Notes under the pieces: model-generated
What the model was told of the DNA's origin: nothing
Databases searched by the model: none
The model's input: the letters and a program-made list of their open reading frames with translations, nothing else
DNA from: Diogma glabrata
Taxonomy: Eukaryota > Arthropoda > Insecta > Diptera > Cylindrotomidae
DNA length: 64,000 bases
Assembly (NCBI GenBank): GCA_963693315.1
Contig: OY856187.1
Coordinates: forward strand, 43,056,825-43,120,824
Direction of reading: 5' to 3'
Program-made: the position numbers and the translations under genes
In this document: positions 35,385 to 45,769 of the stretch, in pieces
How the letters are laid out: every line of letters begins with the position of its first letter
Numbering within the stretch: the stretch's first letter is position 1

Positions 35385-36095
35385 CTATAGTATATTACTA
35401 TAGGTAAAGAGGACGGAAATCGAAGCACAACTTACATGGAAGATCTTGCCCGTTACAGTTTCAGTACAGAGGATGTTATATAAACAATAAATTTTGCAAA
35501 ACCTTAGCGTAATAGTCCATTAACTCCTGAAATAATTTAAGCTCACTAACATTTTTGGGAATGGTGCTTTATGAATCGCACCTACTTTTTTATGTTGGGT
35601 TTAGTACCGTTTTTTGATATGATATGTCCTCAAAAATCTACTAAGCTTTGAAAATATTTGCTTTTATCAATATTTGTTTTTATATGAACAAGACTTGTTT
35701 TACCCTTTCTTTTAGTATACTCTTATTTTCTTCAATCAAAATGACATGAAAATATGTAATTACATCCTCGACATCTCCTAATATTTGATTTGACCCTTTG
35801 AAATATTGACGGTGCTAAAAAATATCAAAAAGCAGCGGTTGAAATCGATATAAACCTTTTTTAATTTACTGAAGCTAACCCCTTACAAATCACAAATCAA
35901 ATCAGAAAACACGAATATCCAGCGGCGAGAGTAGCAAACACTTCTTCTACCACTGGCAATGAGTGAGCTCCATGACAATATGCTCAATTAAAATTAATTT
36001 AACATCACCACCGTATCGATATTTTAAATCACCACCGTATCGAGACCTCCTTTTTTGGTACAACCACTATTGGTGAGGCCAAATCATTTTACTTA
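35385..36095 (-). pseudogene. Decayed Ty3/gypsy pol: reverse transcriptase remnant
   Basis: Minus-strand fragments in different frames: VVVPKKGGLD near 36060, LPVVEEVFATLAAG near 35950, GDVEDVITYF near 35770, and a thumb-region HPLY motif near 35470. Order and spacing fit a gypsy-type RT (K02A2.6-like relatives are common in insects). Several stops and indels; no function possible. It probably belongs to the same element as 32582-33690. Confidence 0.6.
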
Positions 36096-36134
36096 ACCAG
36101 CACTAATATGCTTCACAAAACTAGTCTACTTAAT

Positions 36135-36556
36135 ATAACAAATTGGTTTTTATATATAGTTGCAATTTCGTTCCTTTTTGATTTTACAATAAACAACTAT
36201 TTTTCAAAATTCAAACAAATTTATTTTTATTTCGTATTAAATATGCATTTTAATCTCATTTCTTAAAAACAATTTCAATTTTATTATTTCTCTTACACGT
36301 GTTTCAATCTTTCGATTATCCTCGGAGAGAAAATATTTGCAACTCCAAATGTTGCAAATATTTTCTCTCTGAGGATGAGCGAAAGTTTGAAACACGTGTA
36401 ATAGAAATGTTAAAATTGAAATTGTTGCTTAGAAGTTAAATTAAAATGTATATTTAATGTAAAATAAAAATTTGTTTGTTTGAACTTTGTTAAAAATAGT
36501 TTTTTAATGTAAAATCAAAAAGGAACTTTTTGATATATAAAAATCAATTTGTTATA
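36135..36556. mobile_element. Palindromic MITE, ~422 bp
   Basis: The two halves are near-complementary over almost the full length: outer TATAACAAATTGGTTTTTAT against ATAAAAATCAATTTGTTATA, centre GGAGAGAAAATATTTGCAAC against GTTGCAAATATTTTCTCTC (36325-36380). Both ends sit at TA, compatible with a TA target duplication. No coding capacity. Probably mobilised by a Tc1/mariner-type transposase elsewhere; that is inference. Confidence 0.75.
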
Positions 36557-36559
36557 GTA

Positions 36560-36975
36560 TTATAGTGATTTTGCCGCACTCCAAAACCAAAAATAAAAAA
36601 CTTTAATCTAGCTAATTCCATATCTTTTTCTAATGGACTGGGTACTGTATATGCTTTATGAAAAATGGGTTTTACGTCCTCTATAAGTAATATATTGGTC
36701 GTAAAGTTTTGTATTGTATACATGTTTTATTGAATTATTTTTATTGTATATTGCTCTGTATATACTGATACAAGAGCTTATTTAATTAACACAACCTTCT
36801 TATTTGTTGAACAGCTATCAAGAATTTATTATTCCTGCTATCCTACTTATGAATATCCGTGGATATCTTTATCCTTGCGTGGCATCATCAAGAAATGCTG
36901 CATAACTATAACGTTCAGTATACTAGCGTTTCGGAATAGAGTTAATCGGTCATCAACCTTTTAATGTCACCATGA
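36560..36975. other. No gene recognised
   Basis: AT-rich; nothing seen. Confidence 0.4.
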
Positions 36976-36979
36976 CAAA

Positions 36980-37255
36980 AGAAATTTCATCGCTATTGCC
37001 AGTAGTATGTGTGAAGGACTGTAGTCCGTGATGTTGTCACACATAAAATAACAATTCTTCAAAAACTGATCCCTCCAATCAAGTAAAGGTAGTTTGACAT
37101 TAATTCTAGTTGTTTTACTTGAATATTGGAATTTTATTACCATTTTTTGGTGTCTCATGTTAACTCATATGTCAATAGCAGGGACTGAAGTTAGCTGCAC
37201 CGTCACACCCATGGATCAAATTAACAAAAATCCAAAAACTGATACCTTCCCATGC
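36980..37255 (+). repeat. Dispersed foldback repeat, copy 2 (interrupted)
   Basis: Shares 'cgctattgccagtagtatgt', 'tgttaactcatatg', 'caatagcagggactg' and 'aaaactgatccctcc' with 22540-22730. The hairpin loop here holds about 130 extra bases, including a second 'aaaactgatccctcc', which suggests a partial duplication or nested insertion. Confidence 0.65.
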
Positions 37256-37259
37256 GTAT

Positions 37260-37790
37260 GACCAAATTCAACATTACTATTTCAAAAATTTCATCAAATC
37301 ACTTAATGAAGAGACAAAGCTTCAAACAACTAGATATGAAAAATTACTTTTCTGTTGAAACTTTTTATTCCAATTCTGTGGTTATCTCTCATGTGATGAC
37401 AAGGTTAGTCTTATTCTTATAAATCCATTAATATGTCATTCAAGCCATAACCATTTGTTCTTGATTATCTTAAATAAACAACAATACTAGATTCAATATA
37501 TTACGTGATAATTTCTTAGTTTTGTAATAAGTTTTAAGTATTTTTGTTCATTTTTATTTTAAAACAAACGAAGTAATAGAAAAAAATAATACTATATTAA
37601 GTGCATATCTTGGAATGAGTGGTCTGGGTGCGATTTAGTTTATATGGTAATGAAGAAAGCTAAGTCGAACAAGAATTTACTTACATGCTCCAACAACTGT
37701 TCTCCAGCTATTGTTAGAAAACTAAATAAAACCAAATTTTTGAAATACAAATAAAGTTTTTGCACGACCCTATAAAGTTTAATTCCACTC
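37260..37790. other. No gene recognised
   Basis: AT-rich; nothing seen. Confidence 0.4.
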
Positions 37791-37815
37791 CCTTGTTAGT
37801 GGGAGCGGGTTGATG

Positions 37816-37839
37816 TTTTTACTCCCTAGGGAGTAAAAA
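37816..37839. repeat. Perfect 24-bp palindrome
   Basis: TTTTTACTCCCT is followed at once by its exact reverse complement, with no spacer. It could be a terminator-like or protein-binding palindrome, or a MITE remnant. Confidence 0.8.
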
Positions 37840-37998
37840 TTAAACAAAACTATGGCAACGATATTGAATTCCATGACAACGTAACAAAAATAATACGAAT
37901 TTAAAAAAAACGCAACTATGATAGCTTTCGTTTTTTATTATCATAAATTGATTAGCAAAAACAGTACATAATGCATTCGAAAACATAAATCAAAAAAT

Positions 37999-39607
37999 AT
38001 GGAGGGGCTGAAATCTCAAGCTCTGAGATATCAAAACTTCGGTCTGGGTTAAGGATTTTGATATAGTTTTCGGCAAAAAACTTTTACGAGGACATGGATT
38101 TTAGTTTTGGGCAGCGTTGTATATCAAACTCTTTGTTAAAGCACAAGTATTTTTTATCTCTGTTTAAAAAGTAATTACAAAACTAACACGAAACATCAAT
38201 ACGTTGCTGGAAAATTATAATCAAAATTCCAAAAATAGTGTTAAATTAAATAAAATCAAACTTTTTCAATATTCCAAAAATATTCCGAAAATTAGAATAA
38301 AATCAAATATTTAAATATTTTCTAAATTCCAATAATATTTCAAAAATTCTTAAAAATTCAAACTTTTTCCATAATTCTAAAAATATTGCAAAAATTATTA
38401 CAAAATCAAAAATTTTTTCAAAATTCCAAAAATTGTAATAAAATCAAAAATTTAAAATTTTTCAAAGTTCTAAAAATATTCCAAAAATTCTTACAAAATC
38501 AAAAATTAAAATTTCGCCGAAATTCTAAAAATATTGCAAAAATTATTACAAAATCAAAAATACAAACTTTTTCAAAATTACAAAAATATTTAAAAAACTA
38601 TAACAAATTCAAAAATTTCCATGTCCAATTTCATTTTAAATTACATTTACGTCATAAAAACAGCTACATTTTTTTCCCAAAAAATTGGCTAAAAAATTAA
38701 ATGAAATCATTTTTTGACACACTTGACATTATTTTTTGACAAACTTATAATGCCATAATTCTCTATAATAATAATAAAATATCATGTCATACAAACTATT
38801 AATTTTATTGTTTTCTAAAAAAAATGGGTAACAAATAAGTAAAAACCTTTCTTTTGACACACTTGACAACATTTTTTGACAAACTTATAATGCCATAATT
38901 CTCAATAATCATAATAAAATTTCATTTCAAACAAACAATGTTATTTTTTTTCCAAAAATTAGGTAAAAAACTAAATAAAAATCTTTTGACACACTTGACA
39001 ACATTTTTTTGACAAACTTATAATGCCATTATTCTCAATAATAATAAATAATAAAACTTCATTTCAAACAAACAATTAATTTTATTTTTTTTCCAAAAAA
39101 TTGGGTAAAAAAATAAATAAAAATCTTTCTTTTTACACACTTGACAACATTTTTTTGACAAACTTATAATGCAATAATCTAGTTTTTTATCTCACATACC
39201 AATCCCGACCATCAAGATTTCTCCAAATTCAATGTTCCTACTCGTAATCACTTAAAATGAACGTTTTTTAAGCAAAAAATATGCAAATTTCCTTGTTTTG
39301 ACACACTTGACGATTTTTTTGACACACTTCCGGTACAGTTATCAAACACATCGTCCTTTCGGCTCTGCCCATTGAGTAAACCTATTTTTAGAAAAAAAAA
39401 ATTTTGAAATCCGTCCAGCGGTTTTCTAGATTTCGTCGGTTGAGACGGCCGGACGGCCGGACGGCCGACAGACAGACACACATTTTTTTTTTGCTTTTTT
39501 AGAATCAGTAGGTCCTAAAACGTCGAGAAATGCCAAAAAAAGTGGGGGTAAGAATTTCACTTTGAGCTCATGAATGTAATACTTAGGTCTTTCAGACCGA
39601 AGTAATA
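37999..39607 (+). repeat. Family A copy 4, most complete
   Basis: All modules are present: head from ATGGAGGGGCTGAAATCTC with CTTCGGTCTGGG; AT-rich degenerate array (38220-38610); four ~120-bp TTGACACACTTGACAACA units (38710-39160); conserved tail with 'ctcacataccaatcccgacc' (39190), a GGACGGCCGGACGGCCG run (39447-39463), CAGACAGACACACA, and the end GGTCTTTCAGACCGAAGTA. CTTCGGTCTG near the head and CAGACCGAAG at the tail form an inverted pair. No protein is encoded; the frame at 38386-38700 is the array. Confidence 0.8.
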
Positions 39608-39686
39608 CACATATATTTCATTTTATATCTAGAAAAAACACACAACAATTTGATACAATTTAATATTTATTTATTAAAATTAACAG

Positions 39687-40241
39687 TTAAAAGAAGTGAA
39701 TCCCATGCAAAGATTTATTTAAAAATTTACATACAACTACGTTTACGTAATTCCACTGTCTGTACAGAACATTTATTGTTCTTATAGCATACAAAAAAAC
39801 GGTAAACATTGCTGTTCTGGTTTCGTAAGGCTCTGTATTTTTACAAATGGCAACATAATCGATTAAGCTGTCTTCCTTTGCGACAATGCTAAAAGCTCTG
39901 TCAACATGGTTGACATTATTAACTGAAATTAAAATTGACAATCCTAAATCCTGGACATCCTCTATCATTAAATTGACTCGTTCGTCACACCTTAAGGCAA
40001 CAACAATACCAATAATTAATGTAAGCTTTAATTTTATACATGAAAAGAATAATTATATGTTCATTTAAATTATTGAACTTACTTTTGCCATTAACACATT
40101 TGCTGTGTAGCTCTCATTTTTGTTCTTGCCACATCAGTCGAAAAAATCTTTATATGATTTGTTGTATAATTTTTTTGATTTAGATGGCAACAAATCATCT
40201 ATAACTTCTGTTGCAAATTCGTCTACATTGCTAGAAGCCAT
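39687..40241 (-). pseudogene. Tyrosine-recombinase-like (Crypton/KRBA2-like) pseudogene
   Basis: ATG at 40241 opens MASSNVDEFATEVIDDLLPS, then KSKKLYNKSYKDFF, an in-frame stop near 40140 and NVLMAK, followed by the donor GTAAGT near 40084. This is the same start as in the fragment at 26196. After a short gap the minus strand encodes GIVVALRCDERVNLMIEDVQ (about 40000-39940), which resembles the start of the catalytic domain including the arginine region, then an open 93-codon piece ending at 39687 with a PYETRT motif. The middle of the usual protein is missing or intronic, and the C-terminal His/Tyr catalytic part was not found. Decayed and non-functional. Confidence 0.6.
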
Positions 40242-40244
40242 TAT

Positions 40245-41890
40245 ACAAATACTTTTTACAACTTTTGTACAATAAAATGTCACACTTAATACCATATATT
40301 TGATTTTCCTAACAACGATAATTTGTTACTATTGTTGCCATAGAAATATATATTATGCAAACTAAAACACACAGCCAACTATGATGCATTAAAATATTTA
40401 ATATTTTCGGTTTGCATAAATATTTATTTTAATTTTAAGTATTATAACATGGTTTTTGTCGTACAAAACATAGTATGTACACATCTCGGAAGGAATTCAT
40501 GCATTTCTCTCCCTTGGTGTATAATCTACTATTTTCTTTTTCCAAAAGTTGGTTAAAAATGTTGAAATTAGTGCATACAAATAGAAAATTATGCTTTGAA
40601 AACTTAAAATTTTATTCGTATAAGAATAATATTAAAACTGCGATCCATGTAAAATGTCATTGACTTTAGTACGGATTTACAAAAAAAGAAATCCAAACAA
40701 TATAATATATAATGTGTGTTTATAGTACGATAATGTCGTACTCTTGATGGTAAAATATAAATAGTTCAACTCGTTTAAATATGAGTTCGAAGTTATTTAT
40801 TTTGTTTAATAATATATGTTCACAAGATAAACTGTGACAAACTTAAAATTTCAATAAACTGTTTTAAAGTGATCAATATTTGCAACTTATTTTTTATCCT
40901 TTATCGTATCAAAAAATCTTTAAAAAAATTGTAATAAATTATTCAAGTGGGAGGGCATGTGACAACAATAACAAAGAAATAATTCAACCTCTTGATACTA
41001 CCATAAATTTATATTTTTTTAAGAGCTTTCACAATCGTAGAAAATGGAATTTGTATAAAAAATTTCCCAACTGACCTATAAACCAATAAACCACAATAAA
41101 ACAGTATTTATTTCATTCAAAAACACCAAACAAAACCATAACGAAAAGAAAAATGTCTTTTCACAACTGAACAAACAAAAAGCATCAAATTTTTAGGGAA
41201 ACATTTTTATTTTGTTTGAAAAACTTTAAAAGAAATGAAAAATTTTAAGTTGAAGATTAACCACAAATAAAAATAACCACAATGGTGTTGCTAGAGATGG
41301 GGATTTTTTTTTTTAAACTGGAACATGCCGTAGGATATTTTCAGTTAAATTAGATGCTGAACATAAAAGAAATGATTTCAATGGGGCTACGAACAAAATT
41401 AGAAAACGACAAAATTAGGCTACTGTGCATAGTGTCTTTTACTCTGGGCGAATTTTAATGAGTACGCATGAACAGATCTGTTTTTATTGATAAGTAAGTT
41501 TAATTGGAGACGGAAAATTATTTGTGAAGAAACAAACAGCATATTGTACAATGAGCACAAACACAGAAAATACTATAATCTATTAAATTGTTTCAATACC
41601 GCAAAGATAAGTGCGCTGTAAACACATACATATTTGTAATATTATTTTTCTTTGCTTCAGATCCATAACTCAGTTTTCAGTTTTCCATAATACCTTTCGT
41701 GATGGATTATTAGTAAAAATATTCGAAACATCACTAGGACAAAAAATGATGGATTTTGGAACGAGCAAAAATGTAGCGAGGCGACTTGAGAGCCGAGTAC
41801 CGCAATTTTACGAGTTCCAAAATTCATTTTTAATCCGAGTAAAACATTAAATTTTTTCTTCAACCGTTATTTATTTTATTATTTAATAAT
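40245..41890. other. No gene recognised
   Basis: AT-rich. Frames at 40475-40663, 40880-41074 and 41611-41850 have no domain. The stretch 41750-41830 (GGAACGAGCAAAAATGTAGC and GAGTTCCAAAATTC) has MITE-like inverted halves. Confidence 0.4.
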
Positions 41891-41894
41891 AATT

Positions 41895-42030
41895 GAAAAT
41901 ATTCACCATTTAATAGTACATTATGATGGTAGGACGTAAAGCTAAAGATTTTGGATGTATGTGGAGTTTGCACCCACAATAAGTCCAAAATAGCTAACGT
42001 CCGTGCATCATATACTATTTTTTATTCGCC
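41895..42030. repeat. Imperfect palindrome, ~60-nt arms
   Basis: AATAGTACATTATGATGG, GGACGT and GATTTTGGAT on the left face ATAGCTAACGTCCGTGCATC and ATACTATTTTTTATTC on the right around a GTGGAGTTTGCACCCAC centre. Likely a small degenerate MITE. Confidence 0.5.
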
Positions 42031-42714
42031 GCAAGCAAAACATTTAAAAAAATGTTTATTCTAAATTGAAATTATAAATTTGCAAAAATTTTGAAATAAA
42101 AATATGTGGAACAAGTTACCTTTGACAAAATATTTGTTATTTTTTCCAAATTATTGTATAACTATGACAATAAATAATAACAACTATTTTAATTGGATTA
42201 TGAAATTTAAACAAATATAAATGTTTTTTACTTTTTTGGACGTAGCTATGACAACAAAATATATGGCTAAAAAACGACACTTTAATACCGCAAGTCACAG
42301 TAATAAAGTAATACTTTAATACATAGGCGAATAAAAATTATATTTAATTTACATCTCTCCAAGCAACTATCTCAATTTTTTGTCAAATAATAATAAATTT
42401 CCTATTCAAACTTTGATTTTCTTTTGCGTAGGAATAAAGATTTGTTTATTTTTTGTCGTAGGACAAAAAAAATAGTTTTTGGGACTACTACTATGACAAC
42501 TAGATGCAATATACTAACGCGATATTTTTTGTAAAATATATATAAACAAAAAGTGCAATTTTTATTCCGGTTGAAGACAAAACGATTATTCATCCTTTAA
42601 ATTTTGACAAAATGCCATATAACATTCTATGAATTAAAAGGTTTAAAATAAATTTCATATACTTATATAAAATTTACTTATTTTTCAAAGAAATATGACA
42701 TGCTGATCAAAATA

Positions 42715-43568
42715 TTATGGAATGAAATATAAATGAATTGAGTTTCTAGAATGAAATGAAATTAATAAACTATACAAAATATTTGAATTAAATAATAATA
42801 GGTCGTTTAAAATTAAATTTGGAGATTTTTTTAATGCTTTATAAACTTCAAACTCTTCAAGAGAGTCCATTAAAAATTCCTTGCTACATAAATGCAAAGG
42901 TTCTAGATTTTGTTCATAGCTGGTGTTGTTATAATTATTATCTTTTAATTGATTTCAAAAATTGACTTTAAATTTTTTTATTTTTGTTCAATGGAATATG
43001 TTCCTTAAGCCTTTCTATAAAAGTTCTTCCTGTTTTTCCTATATAAAATTTTTCACAAGTATCACAATTGATTTTATAAATTCCAGAACATAACGCCAAA
43101 TTGAAATTAGATTTTGGTTTTAAAATTTTTTACAAATTATTATTGGTATCGAGTAATTATGTTCTTTGAAATGATTTCTTCTAAAATTTGGTAATAAGTT
43201 AGTATATTCCTTAGAAATATATTTGATGTTGTTATTACTATTATTTGCGTTTTTCAACTTATGTAAACATTTAGAATATAACTTATCAATAAATTTTGAT
43301 TAATAAGCATTATCTGAAGCAATAAACTTGATTATCTGAAGCAATAAACTTGAATATTTAGTGGTATTTATTATATTTAGAAGGCGATAAATGAGAGATT
43401 TATATGCTGCTGTTTTTTAAGACTTTGGATGATGTTATATATTATGTATTGTTATACTAGTAGTAGTTGGTTTTCGGAAAAATTTTATATTCAAATTGAT
43501 TTTTAATTTTTAAAATAGTTAAATGTAAAACATTTATTGAACTATTGTCTTCAATTTCAAGGGTAAAA
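42715..43568 (-). pseudogene. Penelope-like retroelement, 3' part with GIY-YIG endonuclease, decayed
   Basis: Minus-strand fragments in several frames. Around 43600-43480: a FTLEIEDNSSINVLHLTILK region as in the end of Penelope-like RTs. Around 43440-43250: HHPKS, KTAAYKSLIYRLL and SKFIDKLY pieces. Around 43090-43010: SGIYKINCDTCEKFYIGKTG, which has the GIY and YIG motifs and the CxxC typical of the Penelope GIY-YIG domain, then ERLKEHI. Around 42930-42780: a C-terminal EFLMDSLEEFEVYKALKKS piece. GIY-YIG nicks target DNA for insertion in this family. Several stops and frame breaks. Its upstream part ends exactly where the family A head starts (43566-43569), so a family A insertion or rearrangement removed the RT. 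Confidence 0.75.
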
Positions 43569-44080
43569 TATGGAGGGGCTGAAATCTCAAGGCTCTGAGA
43601 TATCAAGACTTCGGTCTGGGTTAAGGATTTTGATATAGTTTTCGGCAAAAAACTTTTATGAGGACATGGTTTTTAGTTTTGGGCAGCGATGTATATCAAA
43701 CATAACTTTTTGTTATAGTACATGTATTTTTTATCTCTGTTTAAATATGTCTTACAAAACTAACACGAAACATCAAAACATTGTCGGAAAATTATAACAG
43801 ATCATAAATTAACATAATTTAGAGAAAAGATTATACAATCAGCAAACTATTCAAAAACCTCTTTATCAAAACCTTCAACCTCTTCAAAATATTTCAAAAT
43901 CGCAAATTCATATTTCTTTAAAAATTCCTAAAATATTGTAAAAATTGAATAAAATCAAAAATTCAAACTTTTTTCAAACAAAAATCTAAAAATATTTCAA
44001 AAATTATTACAAAATCATAGATTAAAACTTTTTTCAAAATTTCTTAAAATATTTATGCAAGATTTGCAAGTATTTCAAAA
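43569..44080 (+). repeat. Family A copy 5, head half (left arm of an inverted pair)
   Basis: Begins ATGGAGGGGCTGAAATCTCA with CTTCGGTCTGGG and runs into the degenerate array, then stops where the tail of an inverted copy begins (about 44080). With 44081-45764 it makes inverted termini about 2.2 kb apart. Confidence 0.75.
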
Positions 44081-45764
44081 TAACTTCGGTCTGAAAGACC
44101 TAAGTATTACATTCATGAGCTCAAAGTGAAATGCTTACCCTCACTTTTTTGACATTTCTCGACGTTTTAGGACCTACTGATTCTAAAAAAGCAAAAAAAA
44201 TGTATGTCTGTCTGTAGGTCGGCCGGCCGTCCGTCATTACCTACGCTGCAGGGAAAACGGCTGGAGAGATTTCAAACATTTTTTTCTCTAAAAATAGGTA
44301 TTTGCAAGGGACAGGTCCGAATGGACGCTGTGTTCGATAACTGTACCGAAAGTGTGTGAAAAAAATCATTATGTGTGTCAAAAATAGCAAATTTTCATAT
44401 TTTTTGCTTAAAAAACGTTCATTTTAAGTGATTACGAGTAGGAACATTAAATTTGGAGAAATCTTGATGGTCGGGATTGGTATGTGAGATAAAAAACTAG
44501 ATTATTGCATTATAAGTTTGTCATAAAAATGTTGTCAAGTGTGTCAAAAGAAAGATTTTTATTTATTTTTTTACCCAATTTTTTGGAAAAAAAATAAAAT
44601 TAATTGTTTGTTTGAAATGAAATTTTATTATTATTATTTAGAATTATGGCATTATAAGTTTGTCAAAAAAAATGTTGTCAAGTGTGTCAAGAGATATTTA
44701 TTTATTTTTTTACCCAATTTTTTGGAAAAAAATAAAATTGTTTGTTGAAATGAAATTTTATTTATTTTTTACCTAATTTTTTGGAAAACAAATAAAATTA
44801 ATTGTTTGTTTGAAATGAAGTTTTATTATTATTATTGAGAATTATGACATTATAAGTTTGTGAAAAAAATGTTGTCAAGTGTGTCAAAAGAAAGATTTTT
44901 ATTTATTTTTTACCCAATTTTTTTAGAAAAAAACAAAATTAATAGTTTGTATGACATGATATTTTATTATTATTATAGAGAATTATGGCATTATAAGTTT
45001 GTCAAAAAAATAATGTCAAGTGTGTCAAAAAATGATTTCATTTATTTTTTTAGAAAATTTTTTGGAAAAAAATGTAGCTGTTTTTATGACGTAAATGTAA
45101 TTTAAAATGAAATTGGACATGTAAATTTTTGAATTTGTTATAGTTTTTTAAATATTTTTGTAATTTTGAAAAAGTTTGTATTTTTGATTTTGTAATAATT
45201 TTTGCAATATTTTTAGAATTTCGGAAAAAGTTTTAATTTTCGATTTTGTAAGAATTTTTGGAATATTTTTAGAATTTTGAGAAATTTTTAATTTTTGATT
45301 TTATTTTAATTTTTGGAATTTTGAAAAAATTTTCACTTTTTGATTTTGTAATAATTTTTGCAATATTTTTAGAATTTTGGAAAAAGTTTGAATTTTTAAG
45401 AATTTTTGAAATATTATTGGAATTTAGAAAAAGTTTAAGTATTTGATTTTATTCTAATTTTTTGAATATTTTTGGAATTTTGAAAAAGTTTGATTTTATT
45501 TAATTTAACAATATTTTTGGAATTTTGATTATAATTTTGCGGCAACGTATTGATGTTTCGTGTTAGTTTTGTAATAAATTTTTAAACAGAGTTTATCTCT
45601 GAATACTTTACTTTAACAAAGAGTTATGTTTGATATACATCGCTGCCCAAAACTAAAAACCATGTCCTCATAAAACTTTTTTGCCGAAAACTATATCAAA
45701 ATCCTTAACCCAGACCGAAGTCTTGATATCTCAGAGCTGTGAGATTTCAGCCCCTCCATATTTT
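44081..45764 (-). repeat. Family A copy 6, near full length, inverted
   Basis: Starts ACTTCGGTCTGAAAGACC (tail end), then GGTCGGCCGGCCGTCCGTC, 'aatcccgacc' in reverse (44470-44490), several TTGTCAAGTGTGTCAAAAGA units (44520-45030), the degenerate array (45120-45540) and the head ending 'cagcccctccatattttata'. Same order as 37999-39607. Frames at 44539-44748 and 44860-45105 are repeat-encoded. Confidence 0.8.
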
Positions 45765-45769
45765 ATATA

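Noticed and set aside
37999..39607. Family A as a Helitron
   Set aside because: A terminal hairpin is present, but no TC start, no CTRR end and no A/T insertion-site pattern.
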